From: Kitasatospora sp. NBC_00240
GTDB lineage: Bacteria > Actinomycetota > Actinomycetes > Streptomycetales > Streptomycetaceae
NCBI RefSeq assembly: GCF_026342405.1
Contig: NZ_JAPEMU010000001.1
Location: 4,960,001 to 5,024,000, forward strand
Direction of reading: 5' to 3'
DNA: 64,000 bases
Positions within the stretch are counted from its first letter, which is position 1. Each line of letters opens with the position of its first letter. The position numbers were made by a program, and so were the translations under genes. Positions 49,975 through 58,519 of this stretch are shown here, in pieces. The notes beneath the pieces are model-generated. The model was not told the DNA's origin, made no database searches, and saw nothing but the letters and a program-made list of their open reading frames with translations.

Positions 49975-50289
49975 GCGCGCGGTCCTACTCCTTCGGCACT
50001 GACGTGGGCGCCGGATCGCCGGAGGGTGGCCCTGCGGGCGCGGTCAATCCTGGCAGAGGCTGGGAGTCGACCCTAGCCGACTGGTCGTACGGCTTGGCAA
50101 GCCGTCCGGCCGGGGTGGCCATGCGTGTGCGGACCGCTGTGGCGGACCGCGCGGGGAGTGGCCCTCCGGGTGCGGTATAGGATGCCGGTTCTCAAGACTT
50201 TCTGTCTCCGCGGGCCGTCCGGAAGGTCCTGCATCGTTGATGCGGGTACGGGCGGCGTTCCCCGCCCCCATCGCTCGAGAGGCTTGCAC
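49975..50289. other. Divergent manA-ppm intergenic region
   Basis: A 315-bp region that must hold both promoters. A -10-like TAGGAT (50177-50182) points toward ppm, but no good -35 fits. No gene is seen. Confidence 0.4.
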
Positions 50290-51069
50290 GTGACCGCGAC
50301 CCAGCAGACTTTTGCTGATCTCGGCAAGGTGCTGGTGATCATCCCGACGTTCAACGAGGCCGAGAACGTCGAGCTGATCGTCGGTCGGGTCCGGGCCGCC
50401 GTGCCCGAGGTCCACGTGTTGGTGGCGGACGACAACAGCCCGGACGGCACCGGTGACATCGCCGACAAGCTGGCGGCCGCCGACCCGCACGTGCAGGTCC
50501 TGCACCGCAAGGGCAAGGAAGGCCTGGGCGCGGCCTACCTGGCGGGGTTCCGCTGGGGCATCGAGCACGGCTACGACGTGCTGGTGGAGATGGACGCCGA
50601 CGGCTCGCACCGCCCCGAGGAGCTCGAGCGGCTGCTGACCGCGCTGCGCGGCGCCGACCTGGTGCTGGGTTCGCGCTGGGTGCCGGGCGGCCGGGTGGTG
50701 AACTGGCCGAAGTCGCGCCTGCTGCTCTCGCGCGGCGGCTCCACGTACTCGCGCCTGATGCTGGGTGTGCCGATCCGCGACGTGACCGGTGGCTACCGGG
50801 CGTTCCGCAAGGAGACGCTGCTCGGGCTGGGCATGGACGAGGTCGCCTCGGCCGGGTACTGCTTCCAGGTCGACCTGGCGTGGCGCACGGTGAAGGCCGG
50901 CTTCAAGGTCGCCGAGGTGCCGATCACCTTCGTCGAGCGGGAGCTCGGCGCGTCCAAGATGAGCCGGAGCATCGTCCTGGAGGCCCTGTGGCGGGTCACC
51001 TCCTGGGGCATCACCGACCGCTTCGACCGGATCACCGGCAAGAAGAACGGCGCCGGCCGGGCCGAGTAG
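50290..51069 (+). CDS. ppm1: Polyprenol monophosphomannose synthase
   Basis: Cytoplasmic-face enzyme that transfers mannose from GDP-mannose to polyprenyl phosphate, the donor for membrane GT-C mannosyltransferases and O-mannosylation. The 259-residue protein is a GT2-fold Dpm1-type: VIIPTFNEAENVELIVGRVR at the N-terminus, the metal-binding DADGSHRPEEL, GSRWVPGGRVVNW and YCFQVDLAWRTVKAGFKVAE. There is no fused Lnt-type acyltransferase domain, unlike mycobacterial Ppm1. GTG 50290 has GAGAGGC upstream. A hairpin follows it. Confidence 0.93.
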   Translation: MTATQQTFADLGKVLVIIPTFNEAENVELIVGRVRAAVPEVHVLVADDNSPDGTGDIADKLAAADPHVQVLHRKGKEGLGAAYLAGFRWGIEHGYDVLVEMDADGSHRPEELERLLTALRGADLVLGSRWVPGGRVVNWPKSRLLLSRGGSTYSRLMLGVPIRDVTGGYRAFRKETLLGLGMDEVASAGYCFQVDLAWRTVKAGFKVAEVPITFVERELGASKMSRSIVLEALWRVTSWGITDRFDRITGKKNGAGRAE

Positions 51070-51094
51070 GCCCGCCGCACCCCCTCGCACTTCG

Positions 51095-51124
51095 CAGCAC
51101 CCGGACCGCCTGGTCCGGGTGCTG
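51095..51124 (+). terminator. Terminator after ppm
   Basis: Perfect 13-bp stem (51095-51107 with 51112-51124) and 4-nt loop, 25 bp after the stop, followed by TTCTGC. The next gene (HxlR) is convergent. Confidence 0.75.
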
Positions 51125-51231
51125 TTCTGCGTCTGCCGTGTGGTGCGCCCCTGATCGGCAGGTCCGGGCCCGGTCGGGTCCGGTGCCGCGCGCGGCCAAG
51201 GTGGCCCGCGGCGCCGCCCGGCGGCGTGCGG

Positions 51232-51612
51232 TCAGCAGGTCGGGCGGCCGGGGCACAGGTGCCGCTCGGCCCAGCGGGCGAGTTCGCCCAGGGCGGGGCG
51301 AAGTGCCGCGCCGGCCTCGGTGAGGCGGTAGCTGACCCGTAGCGGCGGGCCTTCGTCGACCTGGCGGAGTACGAGTCCGGCGTCGGCGAGTTCGGTGAGC
51401 CGGTCGGAGAGCATCCGCTCGCTGATGCCGGGGACGGCCCGGCGCAGCTCGGAGAAGTAGCTGGGCCCGTGTTCGTCCAGCACCGCGACGACCAGTCCGG
51501 TCCAGCGCTTGCCGAGCAGTTCGAAGGCACGGGTGATGGCGAGGCCCACCCCGTTGCAGGGCTCGGTGGTGCAGGGCTCGGTCGTGCTCGTCGGTACCTC
51601 CTGCGCGGCCAT
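51232..51612 (-). CDS. HxlR family transcriptional regulator
   Basis: Winged-helix MarR-like regulator of the HxlR family, whose members sense quinones, aldehydes or disulfide stress through cysteines. The 126-residue protein has the core FELLGKRWTGLVVAVLDEHG, YFSELRRAVPGISERMLSDR, LTELADAGLVLRQVDEG. Its N-terminus has a duplicated TTEPC-TTEPC segment and the C-terminus a HLCPGRPTC pair, so four cysteines are available. No Shine-Dalgarno precedes ATG 51612, so it may be leaderless. It diverges from an azoreductase gene, the same pairing as B. subtilis YodB-AzoR1. Confidence 0.88.
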   Translation of the reverse strand: MAAQEVPTSTTEPCTTEPCNGVGLAITRAFELLGKRWTGLVVAVLDEHGPSYFSELRRAVPGISERMLSDRLTELADAGLVLRQVDEGPPLRVSYRLTEAGAALRPALGELARWAERHLCPGRPTC

Positions 51613-51651
51613 GGATACAGGGTACCGGCCGCCCGCTAGTGACTATAGAAA

Positions 51652-51702
51652 AGTAAGCTGCTACGTTAAACGCAGCTGCCAATAAAAGGTCAGCTCCTTA
51701 CT
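51652..51702. promoter_or_regulatory. AT-rich operator-like region between hxlR and azoR
   Basis: Inverted halves AGTAAG (51652-51657) and CTTACT (51697-51702), with an inner repeat AGCTGC (51656-51661) and GCAGCT (51672-51677). The 105-bp gap is far less GC-rich than its neighbours and lies between divergent genes, as expected for a shared operator. Confidence 0.5.
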
Positions 51703-51717
51703 AATCAGAGGTCTGCC

Positions 51718-52353
51718 ATGCCCACGCTGCTGCACATCGACTCGTCCGCCCTCGCCGACGGCTCCGTCTCCCGGGAGGTCTCCGCCGTCTTCCGCGAGAC
51801 CTGGCTCGCCCAGCACCCGGAGGGCACCGTGATCTACCGCGACCTGGCCCTCGACCCGCTGCCGCACCTGGACGCCGCCGCCGTCACCGCCCCCTTCGTG
51901 CCGGCCGGGCAGCGCACCCCCGGGCAGGAGGCCGCCCTGGCCCTGCGCGAGCAGCTGGCCGCCGAGCTGGAGCAGGCGGACGCGGTCGTCATCGGCACCC
52001 CGATGTACAACTTCACGATCCCGTCCAGCCTGAAGGCCTGGCTCGACCAGGTGATCGTGATGGGCCGCACCGCCGGCGCCCAACCCTCCGCGGCCGGCAC
52101 ACCCGTCACCGTGGTCGCCTCGCGCGGCGGCTCGTACGGGCCGGGCAGCCCGCGGGAGAGCTTCGAGTTCGTCACCACCTACCTGGACAAGGTGCTCACC
52201 GGGATGCTCGGCCTGGAGGTCGACTTCATCGTTCCGGAGTTCACCCTGGCCCCGGTCCAGCCGGAGCTGGCGGCCTTCGTGGAGCACGCCCGGGCGTCCC
52301 GGGCCCAGGCCCTGCAGGACGCCGAGGCCAAGGCCAAGGCGCTGGCCGCCTGA
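51718..52353 (+). CDS. azoR: FMN-dependent NADH-azoreductase
   Basis: Flavodoxin-fold oxidoreductase that reduces quinones and azo compounds in the cytoplasm, protecting from electrophile stress. The 211-residue protein has the FMN phosphate loop LLHIDSSALADGSVSREVSA at the N-terminus and GTPMYNFTIPSSLKAWLDQV in the middle, with VTVVASRGGSYGPG near the isoalloxazine site. Length matches AzoR (~200). Start ATG 51718 has AGAGGTCTGCC upstream. Divergent from the HxlR regulator, its likely controller. Tandem repeats and a 28-bp palindrome follow. Confidence 0.93.
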   Translation: MPTLLHIDSSALADGSVSREVSAVFRETWLAQHPEGTVIYRDLALDPLPHLDAAAVTAPFVPAGQRTPGQEAALALREQLAAELEQADAVVIGTPMYNFTIPSSLKAWLDQVIVMGRTAGAQPSAAGTPVTVVASRGGSYGPGSPRESFEFVTTYLDKVLTGMLGLEVDFIVPEFTLAPVQPELAAFVEHARASRAQALQDAEAKAKALAA

Positions 52354-52401
52354 GCGCCAGGGGCCCGGCGCCGGCCCGTCCGGCCTCGCGGCGATCCGGT
52401 G

Positions 52402-52445
52402 CCGGCCTTGTCCGGCCTTGTCCGGCCTTGTCCGGCCCTGTCCGG
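52402..52445. repeat. 10-bp tandem repeats after azoR
   Basis: Four-plus consecutive copies of the unit CCGGCCTTGT, the last with one change (CCGGCCCTGT). It lies 49 bp after azoR and just before the palindrome. No coding role is seen. Confidence 0.75.
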
Positions 52446-52454
52446 ACCGTCCGG

Positions 52455-52482
52455 CCGCCCGGGCGCGGCCGCGCCCGGGCGG
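52455..52482. terminator. 28-bp perfect palindrome after azoR
   Basis: An uninterrupted self-complementary GC-only sequence, centred at 52468/52469, following the 10-bp repeats. It can fold as a strong stem and probably ends azoR transcription before the MBL gene. Confidence 0.6.
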
Positions 52483-52617
52483 GGCGCCCGCGGCGGGGCC
52501 CGCGACCCCGCCGGGCGCGCCTAACCGCCAAACGGCGGGGCTTGCTCCCATGCTGGTCCAGACATGGCGGGGCCGGGACGACCCGGCCCCGGCCCCGACC
52601 GACCGCCAGGAGCAGAA

Positions 52618-53529
52618 GTGACGTCGTCCCCGCCCGAGGAGAGCGCCGGACCGGATCCGACGGCCCGCCGCACGGGGGCCCCGGACGTCCGCCCGCTGGA
52701 GATCGCCGTCTTCACCGGCCCCGAGTCGGCGTTCTTCGCGACCTCCACGCTGATCCTCGGCGAGCAGAGCGCGATCCTGGTGGACGCCCAGCTCACCCGC
52801 AGCGCCGGCCGGGAGCTCGCCGAATGGGTGGCCGGCAAGGGCCGCCGCCTGCTCGCCATCGTCATCACCCACCAGCACCCCGACCACTACTTCGGCGCGG
52901 AGGAGGTGCTGCGGCTCTTCCCCGAGGCGCAGCTGCTCGCCGCGCCGCCCGTGGTGGAGGGCATCCTGCGCACCGCAGCCGCCAAGGTCGCCCAGTGGAA
53001 GCCGGTGTACGGCGACGACATCCCGGACCACCCGCTGGTGCCCGCGCAGCTGCTCCCGCAGCCGCTGATGGTCGACCGCCAGCTGATCCCGGTGCTGCTG
53101 CTCGGCCAGGGCGACTGCGAGGGCTCCACCGTGGTGCACGTGCCGAGCATCCGCACGGTGATCGCGGGCGACTTCGCCTACAACGGCACCCACGTCTGGA
53201 CCGCCGACACCACGCCCGAGCAGCGCACCCGGTGGCGGCGCAACCTCGGCCGGATCGCCGAACTCGGCGTCGAGCGGGTGATCGCCGGCCACCGGGCGCC
53301 CGACCGCGGGGACGACGCCGCCGACGTGCTGGCCTTCACCGGCGAGTACCTGCGGGACTTCGACGACCGGCTGCGCGAGCACCCCACCGACCCGGAGGCC
53401 CTGGTCGCGGCCATGAACGAGCGGTACGCGGAGCTGACCCTGCCCGCGATCCTGCAGCACGGCGCGGCGGCCAACGTGGCCCGGGAGCTGGACGAGATCG
53501 TCGAGGGCGAGATCGTCGAGGACGACTAG
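52618..53529 (+). CDS. Metallo-beta-lactamase-fold hydrolase
   Basis: Predicted metal-dependent hydrolase of unknown substrate. The 303-residue protein has THQHPDHYFGAEEV (the HxHxDH motif, about residues 80-93), then VIAGDFAYNGTHVW for the metal-bridging Asp and IAGHRAPDRGDDAADVLAF for the later His. Some members of this group are annotated as Vmh-type or quinolone-like proteins, but I cannot assign one. GTG 52618 follows CAGGAGCAGAA and is clearly preferred over an ATG at 52564. The N-terminal ~35 residues are Pro/Ser-rich. It is followed by mobA 104 bp on. Confidence 0.85.
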   Translation: MTSSPPEESAGPDPTARRTGAPDVRPLEIAVFTGPESAFFATSTLILGEQSAILVDAQLTRSAGRELAEWVAGKGRRLLAIVITHQHPDHYFGAEEVLRLFPEAQLLAAPPVVEGILRTAAAKVAQWKPVYGDDIPDHPLVPAQLLPQPLMVDRQLIPVLLLGQGDCEGSTVVHVPSIRTVIAGDFAYNGTHVWTADTTPEQRTRWRRNLGRIAELGVERVIAGHRAPDRGDDAADVLAFTGEYLRDFDDRLREHPTDPEALVAAMNERYAELTLPAILQHGAAANVARELDEIVEGEIVEDD

Positions 53530-53633
53530 GCCGACGGCCGCCCCGCCGGGCCCCGCCCAGCCGCCGGCCCTGCCGGCCCGTCCCGCACCACCGGCCGGCC
53601 CTGCGCGGTTCCGCCCGGGCGGATACTGACGGC

Positions 53634-54260
53634 ATGACACCGTACGACGCGATCGTGCCCGCCGGGGGCGCCGCCCGGCGGCTCGGCGGAGCGGACAAGC
53701 CCGGCCTCACGGTCGGTGCGAGCACCCTGCTCGACCGGGTGCTCGACGCCTGCGCGGGGGCCGCCACCACGGTGGTGGTGGGACCGGTCCGGCCGACCAC
53801 CCGTACGGGACTGCGCTGGACCAGGGAGCGGCCGCCCGGCGGCGGACCGGTCGCCGCCGTCGCCGCCGGACTGGCCCAGGTGAGCGCGGGGACGGTGCTG
53901 CTGCTCGCCGCCGACCTGCCGTTCCTGGACGAGCGGACCGTCCACCGCCTGGTCGAGGCCCTGGACGGCCCCGGCACGCAGGGCCCGGACGCGCCCGAGG
54001 CGGCGCTGCTGGTGGACGCGGCCGGCCGCGACCAGCCGCTCGCCGCCGCGTACCGCACCGGGGCGCTGCGCGCCGCCCTCGCCGCGCTGGGAGATCCTGC
54101 GGGCCTCCCGCTGCGCCGCCTCACCGGCGGCCTGCGCACGGTACGGCTGGCGGACGCCGAGGGCGTCACCGACGACTGCGACACCTGGGAGGAACTGGCC
54201 CGGGCCCGCGAGCGCGAGCGTGCCGGGTCGGGGCGGTCGGCGCGGCCCGGGCCCGGGTGA
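53634..54260 (+). CDS. mobA: Molybdenum cofactor guanylyltransferase-like NTP transferase
   Basis: Nucleotidyltransferase fold; MobA links GMP to molybdopterin to form the bis-MGD cofactor. The 208-residue protein has the signature loop AGGAARRLGGADKPGLTVG (about residues 10-28, with G-x-R-x-G-G-x-D-K), the LLAADLPFLDE metal-binding Asp and DQPLAAAYRTG. Start at ATG 53634 has no clear Shine-Dalgarno. It is followed by a DUF6457 gene and moeA on the same strand, so the group is probably a small molybdenum cofactor operon; MobA is sometimes fused to DUF6457 in actinobacteria. Confidence 0.85.
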   Translation: MTPYDAIVPAGGAARRLGGADKPGLTVGASTLLDRVLDACAGAATTVVVGPVRPTTRTGLRWTRERPPGGGPVAAVAAGLAQVSAGTVLLLAADLPFLDERTVHRLVEALDGPGTQGPDAPEAALLVDAAGRDQPLAAAYRTGALRAALAALGDPAGLPLRRLTGGLRTVRLADAEGVTDDCDTWEELARARERERAGSGRSARPGPG

Positions 54261-54420
54261 GGGCCGCCGGCGGTCACCGGCCAGGGCGCGCGGGCACCGG
54301 CGGGCGGGCTCCCGCCGACGGGGCCGCTCACAGCCGCCGCCGCCCGGACGTGAGCGAAACGACGCGCGCCGCTCACCGGCCCAACATCGCAGGACGCCCG
54401 GGATCAGGCAGCATGGGGCT

Positions 54421-54681
54421 ATGGAGCGCACGCTGGACGACTGGATCGCCGAGGTCTGCACCGAGCTGGGGATCGAGCTCGACGTCGACGTACCCGGGTT
54501 GCTGGACATTACCAGGGTGGTCGCCCACGGGGTGGCCCGGCCCGCGGCGCCGCTGACCGCCTTCCTGGTGGGGTACGCCGCCGCCCTGCGGGGCGGCGGG
54601 GCGCAGGCCGTCGAGGAGGGCACCAGGCGCACCACCACCCTCGCCGAGCGGTGGGCGGCCGCCCACCCGGAGGAGACGTGA
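54421..54681 (+). CDS. DUF6457 domain protein
   Basis: Small protein of unknown function. The 86 residues (ATG 54421) form a helical domain with LDDWIAEVCTELGIELDVDV, LLDITRVVAHGVARPAAPLT and AAALRGGGAQAVEEGTRRTT, a domain that in actinobacteria occurs next to or fused with MobA. This supports a role in molybdopterin guanine dinucleotide synthesis, for example as a MobA partner. Its last codons overlap the moeA GTG (GTGA), showing tight coupling. Confidence 0.8.
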   Translation: MERTLDDWIAEVCTELGIELDVDVPGLLDITRVVAHGVARPAAPLTAFLVGYAAALRGGGAQAVEEGTRRTTTLAERWAAAHPEET

Positions 54682-56042
54682 GCATCCTGACGGGCGCCGA
54701 GCCGGGTACGTCAGCAGCGGGCACGTCCGCGTCGGGCAGCTCCGCGTCGGGCAGCTCCGCGTCGGACAGCTCCGCGCGGGGCAGCTCCGCCGGGGCCGCC
54801 CCGGTGCCCGGCGGCCCCGGCGACGGCGCCCCGGGCCTCGGACCCGGCGACGCCGGCGGCCCGCCCCCGGCCGCCGCGACCGTCGGCGAACTCCCCTGGC
54901 CGCAGGCCCGCGAGACCGCCCGGCAGGCCGGGCGCCGGCCCGTGGACCCGCTGCGGGTGGACCTCGCCGAAGCGATCGGCCGGACCCTCGCCGAACCGCT
55001 CACCGCGCTCACCGACCTGCCGGCCTTCGACACCTCGGCGATGGACGGCTGGGCCGTCGCCGGCCCCGGCCCCTGGCGCCCGGCGGGCCGGCTGCTGGCG
55101 GGCCGGCCGGCCGGGGTGCTCGCCGACGGCGCCGCCGTGGAGATCGCCACCGGCGCCCAGCTGCCCCCCGGCGCCACCGCCGTGCTGCGGCGCGAGCACG
55201 GCCGCCTGGACGGCGCCCTGTTGCACGACCGCGCCCCGGGCGGCCTGGCCCCGGGGCAGGACGTCCGCCCGCGCGGGCAGGAGTGCCACCGCGGCGACCA
55301 TCTGCTGCCCGCCGGGACACCGGTCGGCCCGTCCGTGCTGGGCCTGGCCGCCGCCTGCGGCCACGACCTGCTGGCCGTGCACCGCCGTCCCACCGTCGAA
55401 CTGCTCGTCCTGGGCGACGAACTGCTGGAGTCCGGGCTCCCGCGGCCCGGCCGGGTCCGGGACGCGCTCGGCCCGCTGCTGCTGCCCTGGTTGCGCGCGG
55501 CCGGCGCCGAGGTGCTGGGCCGCCGCCAGGTCCGGGACGACTTCGGCCTGCTGCGGGACGCCGTCCGGCACTCGCCCGCCGACGTCGTCGTCACCACCGG
55601 CGGCACCGCCGCCGGGCCGGTCGACTTCCTGCACGGTGCGCTGGCGGCGGCGGGCGCCCGGCTGCTGGTGGACGGCGTGGCCGTCCGGCCCGGGCACCCC
55701 ATGGTGCTGGCCGAACTGCCGGACGGCCGGCACCTGGTGGGCCTGCCCGGCAACCCGCTGGCGGCCGTCGCCGGGACGGTCACCCTCGCCCTGCCGTTGC
55801 TGCACGCGCTGGCCGGCCGGGCCGTCGCCGGGCCGGCCGTCACGCCGGCCGCCGACCCGCTGCCCGGCCACCCGCACGACACCCGCCTGCTGCCCGTCCG
55901 GCGGACCGTGCGCGGCGCCGTGGCGCTGGCCTTCGACGGGCCGGCGATGCTGCGCGGACTGGCGCTGGCCGAGGCCCTCGCGGTGGTGCCGCCCGGCGGG
56001 GTCCCGGCGGGCGCACCGGTGGAGCTCCTGCCCGTGCCGTGA
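54678..56042 (+). CDS. moeA: Molybdopterin molybdenumtransferase MoeA
   Basis: Inserts molybdate into adenylylated molybdopterin. The 454-residue protein starts at GTG 54678 after GGAGGAGAC and overlaps the DUF6457 gene. Residues 1-70 are an Ala/Gly/Ser/Pro-rich extension built in part from a 15-bp DNA repeat (SASGS). The MoeA core starts near WPQARETARQAGRRPVDPLR and includes PAFDTSAMDGWAV, GAQLPPGATAV, VVTTGGTAAGPVDFLHGALA and VGLPGNPLAAVAGTVTLA. The usual GGVSVGDYD is GGTAAGPVDF, so the acidic residue is at least partly conserved. C-terminal beta domain present; complete. Confidence 0.92.
   Translation: MSILTGAEPGTSAAGTSASGSSASGSSASDSSARGSSAGAAPVPGGPGDGAPGLGPGDAGGPPPAAATVGELPWPQARETARQAGRRPVDPLRVDLAEAIGRTLAEPLTALTDLPAFDTSAMDGWAVAGPGPWRPAGRLLAGRPAGVLADGAAVEIATGAQLPPGATAVLRREHGRLDGALLHDRAPGGLAPGQDVRPRGQECHRGDHLLPAGTPVGPSVLGLAAACGHDLLAVHRRPTVELLVLGDELLESGLPRPGRVRDALGPLLLPWLRAAGAEVLGRRQVRDDFGLLRDAVRHSPADVVVTTGGTAAGPVDFLHGALAAAGARLLVDGVAVRPGHPMVLAELPDGRHLVGLPGNPLAAVAGTVTLALPLLHALAGRAVAGPAVTPAADPLPGHPHDTRLLPVRRTVRGAVALAFDGPAMLRGLALAEALAVVPPGGVPAGAPVELLPVP
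54726..54790 (+). repeat. 15-bp tandem repeat in the 5' part of moeA
   Basis: Four consecutive 15-bp units of the TCCGCGTCGGGCAGC type (one with G-to-A change and one degenerate) encode SASGS-SASGS-SASDS-SARGS. It lies in the N-terminal extension before the MoeA core and is likely a length-variable linker. Confidence 0.75.
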
Positions 56043-56074
56043 ACGGGCCGGCCCGACGGTACCCGGCCCGGTCG

Positions 56075-57202
56075 TCAGCCTGCCGGCGGCGGCCCGGCCG
56101 GCCGGATGGTGATGACCCGGTCGGTGAGCTTCAGGACGGCGGCCTCCGGGTCGGTGTAGTTGAGCACCCGGCGGCCACGCACCACGGCCACCACCAGGTC
56201 GGCGCACTCGCGCGGGCTGTGCCCGGCCTCGGCCCGGGTGACCGGGCGTTCGACGACGTCCAGCCCGGTGCCGTAGGTGAGCAGGTCCTCCATCACCGAG
56301 CCCGCGTGCGGGCTGAGCATCGACATGCCCAGCAGCCGGCCGGCCGAGCTGGAGCTGGTCACCACCACGTCGGCGCCGCTCTGCCGCAGCAGCGGCGCGT
56401 TCTCGTCCTCCCGCACGGCGGCGACCACCGTGGCGCTCTTGTTGAGCTGACGTGCCGTCAGGGTGATCAGGACGGCGGTGTCGTCCCGCTCGGGTGCGAC
56501 CACGACCTGGGCGGCCCGCGGGAGTTCGGCCCGCAGCAGGGTGTCCGTGCGGGTGGCGTCGCCGACCACGCCGACCAGGCCGTCCCGGGCGGCCTGGTCG
56601 ACCACCTTCTGCTGCGGGTCGACCACGACGATCGAGTCCTTGCGGACGCCCTGGCCGAGCAGGGTGTCCACGGCGGTACGCCCCTTGGTGCCGTAGCCGA
56701 TGACGACGGTGTGCTCGCGCACGGTGGACCTCCAGCGTCCGATGCGCCATTGCTGGCGGGTGCGTTCGGTCAGCACCTCCAGGGTGGTGCCGACCAGGAT
56801 GATCAGGAAGAGCACCCGCAGCGGGGTGATCACGAAGATGTTGATCAGCCTCGCCGTGTCGCTGACCGGGGTGATGTCGCCGTACCCGGTGGTGGAGAGG
56901 GTGACGGTGGCGTAGTAGGCGGCGTCCAGGAGGTCGACCTGGCCGTCGGAGTTGTCGTTGTACCCGCCGCGGTCGGCCCAGACGATCAGGGTCGTCGCGG
57001 CCAGCACGCCGAGGGCCAGCAGCAGGCGTTTGAGCACCTGGCGCAGCGGCGGGGCGCCGCTGCGGCTGGGCAGGGCGATCTGGCGGTCGGAGTCCGTCCC
57101 GCCCTCGGCGACGCTCCTGGCGCCGATGCCGGCCAATCGCAGCCGCGACGGCCTGACGCCCGGCCGGGGTGGTGGTCTGTCGATGGTCATACGAAGAATC
57201 AT
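56075..57202 (-). CDS. Potassium channel family protein with TrkA-N (RCK) domain
   Basis: Predicted K+ channel subunit. The 375-residue protein has a cytoplasmic start, a first helix (VLKRLLLALGVLAATTLIVW), a pore loop with the selectivity filter TLSTTGYGDITPVSDT, a second helix (INIFVITPLRVLFLIILVGT) and a C-terminal RCK domain with the nucleotide loop VIGYGTKGRTAVDTLLGQGV. This is the two-TM Kch plan. The ATG at 57202 is chosen as the first methionine; it lacks a Shine-Dalgarno and a second ATG lies 4 codons in. It diverges from the quinone oxidoreductase gene. It could take part in K+ or membrane-potential homeostasis. Confidence 0.87.
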   Translation of the reverse strand: MILRMTIDRPPPRPGVRPSRLRLAGIGARSVAEGGTDSDRQIALPSRSGAPPLRQVLKRLLLALGVLAATTLIVWADRGGYNDNSDGQVDLLDAAYYATVTLSTTGYGDITPVSDTARLINIFVITPLRVLFLIILVGTTLEVLTERTRQQWRIGRWRSTVREHTVVIGYGTKGRTAVDTLLGQGVRKDSIVVVDPQQKVVDQAARDGLVGVVGDATRTDTLLRAELPRAAQVVVAPERDDTAVLITLTARQLNKSATVVAAVREDENAPLLRQSGADVVVTSSSSAGRLLGMSMLSPHAGSVMEDLLTYGTGLDVVERPVTRAEAGHSPRECADLVVAVVRGRRVLNYTDPEAAVLKLTDRVITIRPAGPPPAG

Positions 57203-57314
57203 GGGGTGGGCCGTGGACGGGAACTGACACCGCCGCGCGGCGGCGGGCCCGCCCGGGGCCCGACCCGGCCGGTCGTCCGCCGGCCGGCCGGCGAGCGGGC
57301 GTAGCGTGGCGGGC

Positions 57315-58292
57315 ATGCGAGCCATCACCGTTCCCCAGCCAGGCGGCCCCGAAGCGCTGACCTGGGCCGAAGTTCCCGATCCCGTGCCCGGCGAGGGCGA
57401 GGTGCTGGTCGAGGTCGTGGCCACCGCCGTCAACCGGGCCGATCTGCTGCAGCGCCAGGGCTTCTACGACCCGCCGCCCGGCGCCTCCCCGTACCCGGGC
57501 CTGGAGTGTTCCGGACGGATCGTCGCGCTCGGCGCGGGGGTCTCCGGCTGGGGCGTCGGCGACGAGGTGTGCGCGCTGCTGTCCGGCGGCGGCTACGCGG
57601 AGCGGGTGGCGGTGCCGGTCGGGCAACTGCTGCCGGTGCCCAAGGGGGTGGGCCTGGAGGAGGCCGCCGCGCTGCCCGAGGTGACGGCGACGGTCTGGTC
57701 GAACCTTTTCATGGTGGCGCACCTGCGGCCGACCGAGACGGTGCTGCTGCACGGCGGCGCGAGCGGGATCGGGACGATGGCGATCCAGCTGGCGAAGGCG
57801 GTCGGCGCGCGGGTGCTGGTGACCGCCGGCAGCGCGGAGAAGCTGGCGCGCTGCGCCGAGCTGGGCGCGGACGTCGGCATCAACTACCGCGAGCAGGACT
57901 TCGCGGAGGCCGTCCGGGAGGCGACCGGCGGGGCCGGCGTGGACGTGGTGCTGGACATCATGGGCGCCAGGTACCTGGAGCGGAACGTGGCTTCGCTGGC
58001 GCTGAACGGGCGGCTGGTGATCATCGGCCTGCAGGGCGGGGTGAAGGCCGAGCTGAACCTCGGCGCGCTGCTGGCGAAGCGGGCGGCCGTGGTGGGCACC
58101 TCGCTGCGCGGCCGTCCGCTGGCGGAGAAGGCGGCGATCGTCGCGGGCGTGCGCGAGCACGTCTGGCCGTTGATCGAGGGCGGGGTGGTCCGGCCGGTGG
58201 TGCACCAGGTGCTGCCGCTGGCCGAGGCGGCCGCCGGCCATCGTCTGCTGGAGTCGGGGGCGCAGGTGGGCAAGGTGGTCCTGCGGGTGTGA
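57315..58292 (+). CDS. NAD(P)H-dependent quinone oxidoreductase (zinc-less MDR family)
   Basis: Medium-chain dehydrogenase/reductase of the QOR/PIG3 type that probably reduces quinones with NADPH. The 325-residue protein has a GroES-like N-terminal domain (AVNRADLLQRQGFYDPPPGA) and a Rossmann domain with LLHGGASGIGTMAIQLAKAV. The Cys residues of the structural zinc site in zinc alcohol dehydrogenases are absent, as expected for QOR. ATG 57315 is used; a GTG 9 bp upstream is possible. It diverges from the K+ channel gene, with ~110 bp for both promoters. Confidence 0.9.
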   Translation: MRAITVPQPGGPEALTWAEVPDPVPGEGEVLVEVVATAVNRADLLQRQGFYDPPPGASPYPGLECSGRIVALGAGVSGWGVGDEVCALLSGGGYAERVAVPVGQLLPVPKGVGLEEAAALPEVTATVWSNLFMVAHLRPTETVLLHGGASGIGTMAIQLAKAVGARVLVTAGSAEKLARCAELGADVGINYREQDFAEAVREATGGAGVDVVLDIMGARYLERNVASLALNGRLVIIGLQGGVKAELNLGALLAKRAAVVGTSLRGRPLAEKAAIVAGVREHVWPLIEGGVVRPVVHQVLPLAEAAAGHRLLESGAQVGKVVLRV

Positions 58293-58519
58293 GGTCCGGT
58301 GCCCCGCTGCGGGCCGGGGCGCGGCGACGGGCCGGGGCGGGGCGGACGGGCGGGCGGCCGCTCCGGGCCGGCTCGACGGGCGCTGGTGAGGACCGGGTGA
58401 CGTACGGTGTCCGATCTTGTTCGGAATGCCCGGATTGTCGGATTGTGTGAGGCTGGATCCGAGCTGTCCCGCCGCCGGCCGCGCCGAAGCGCGGTCGGCC
58501 GTCGGAAGGACCTCCGTCC

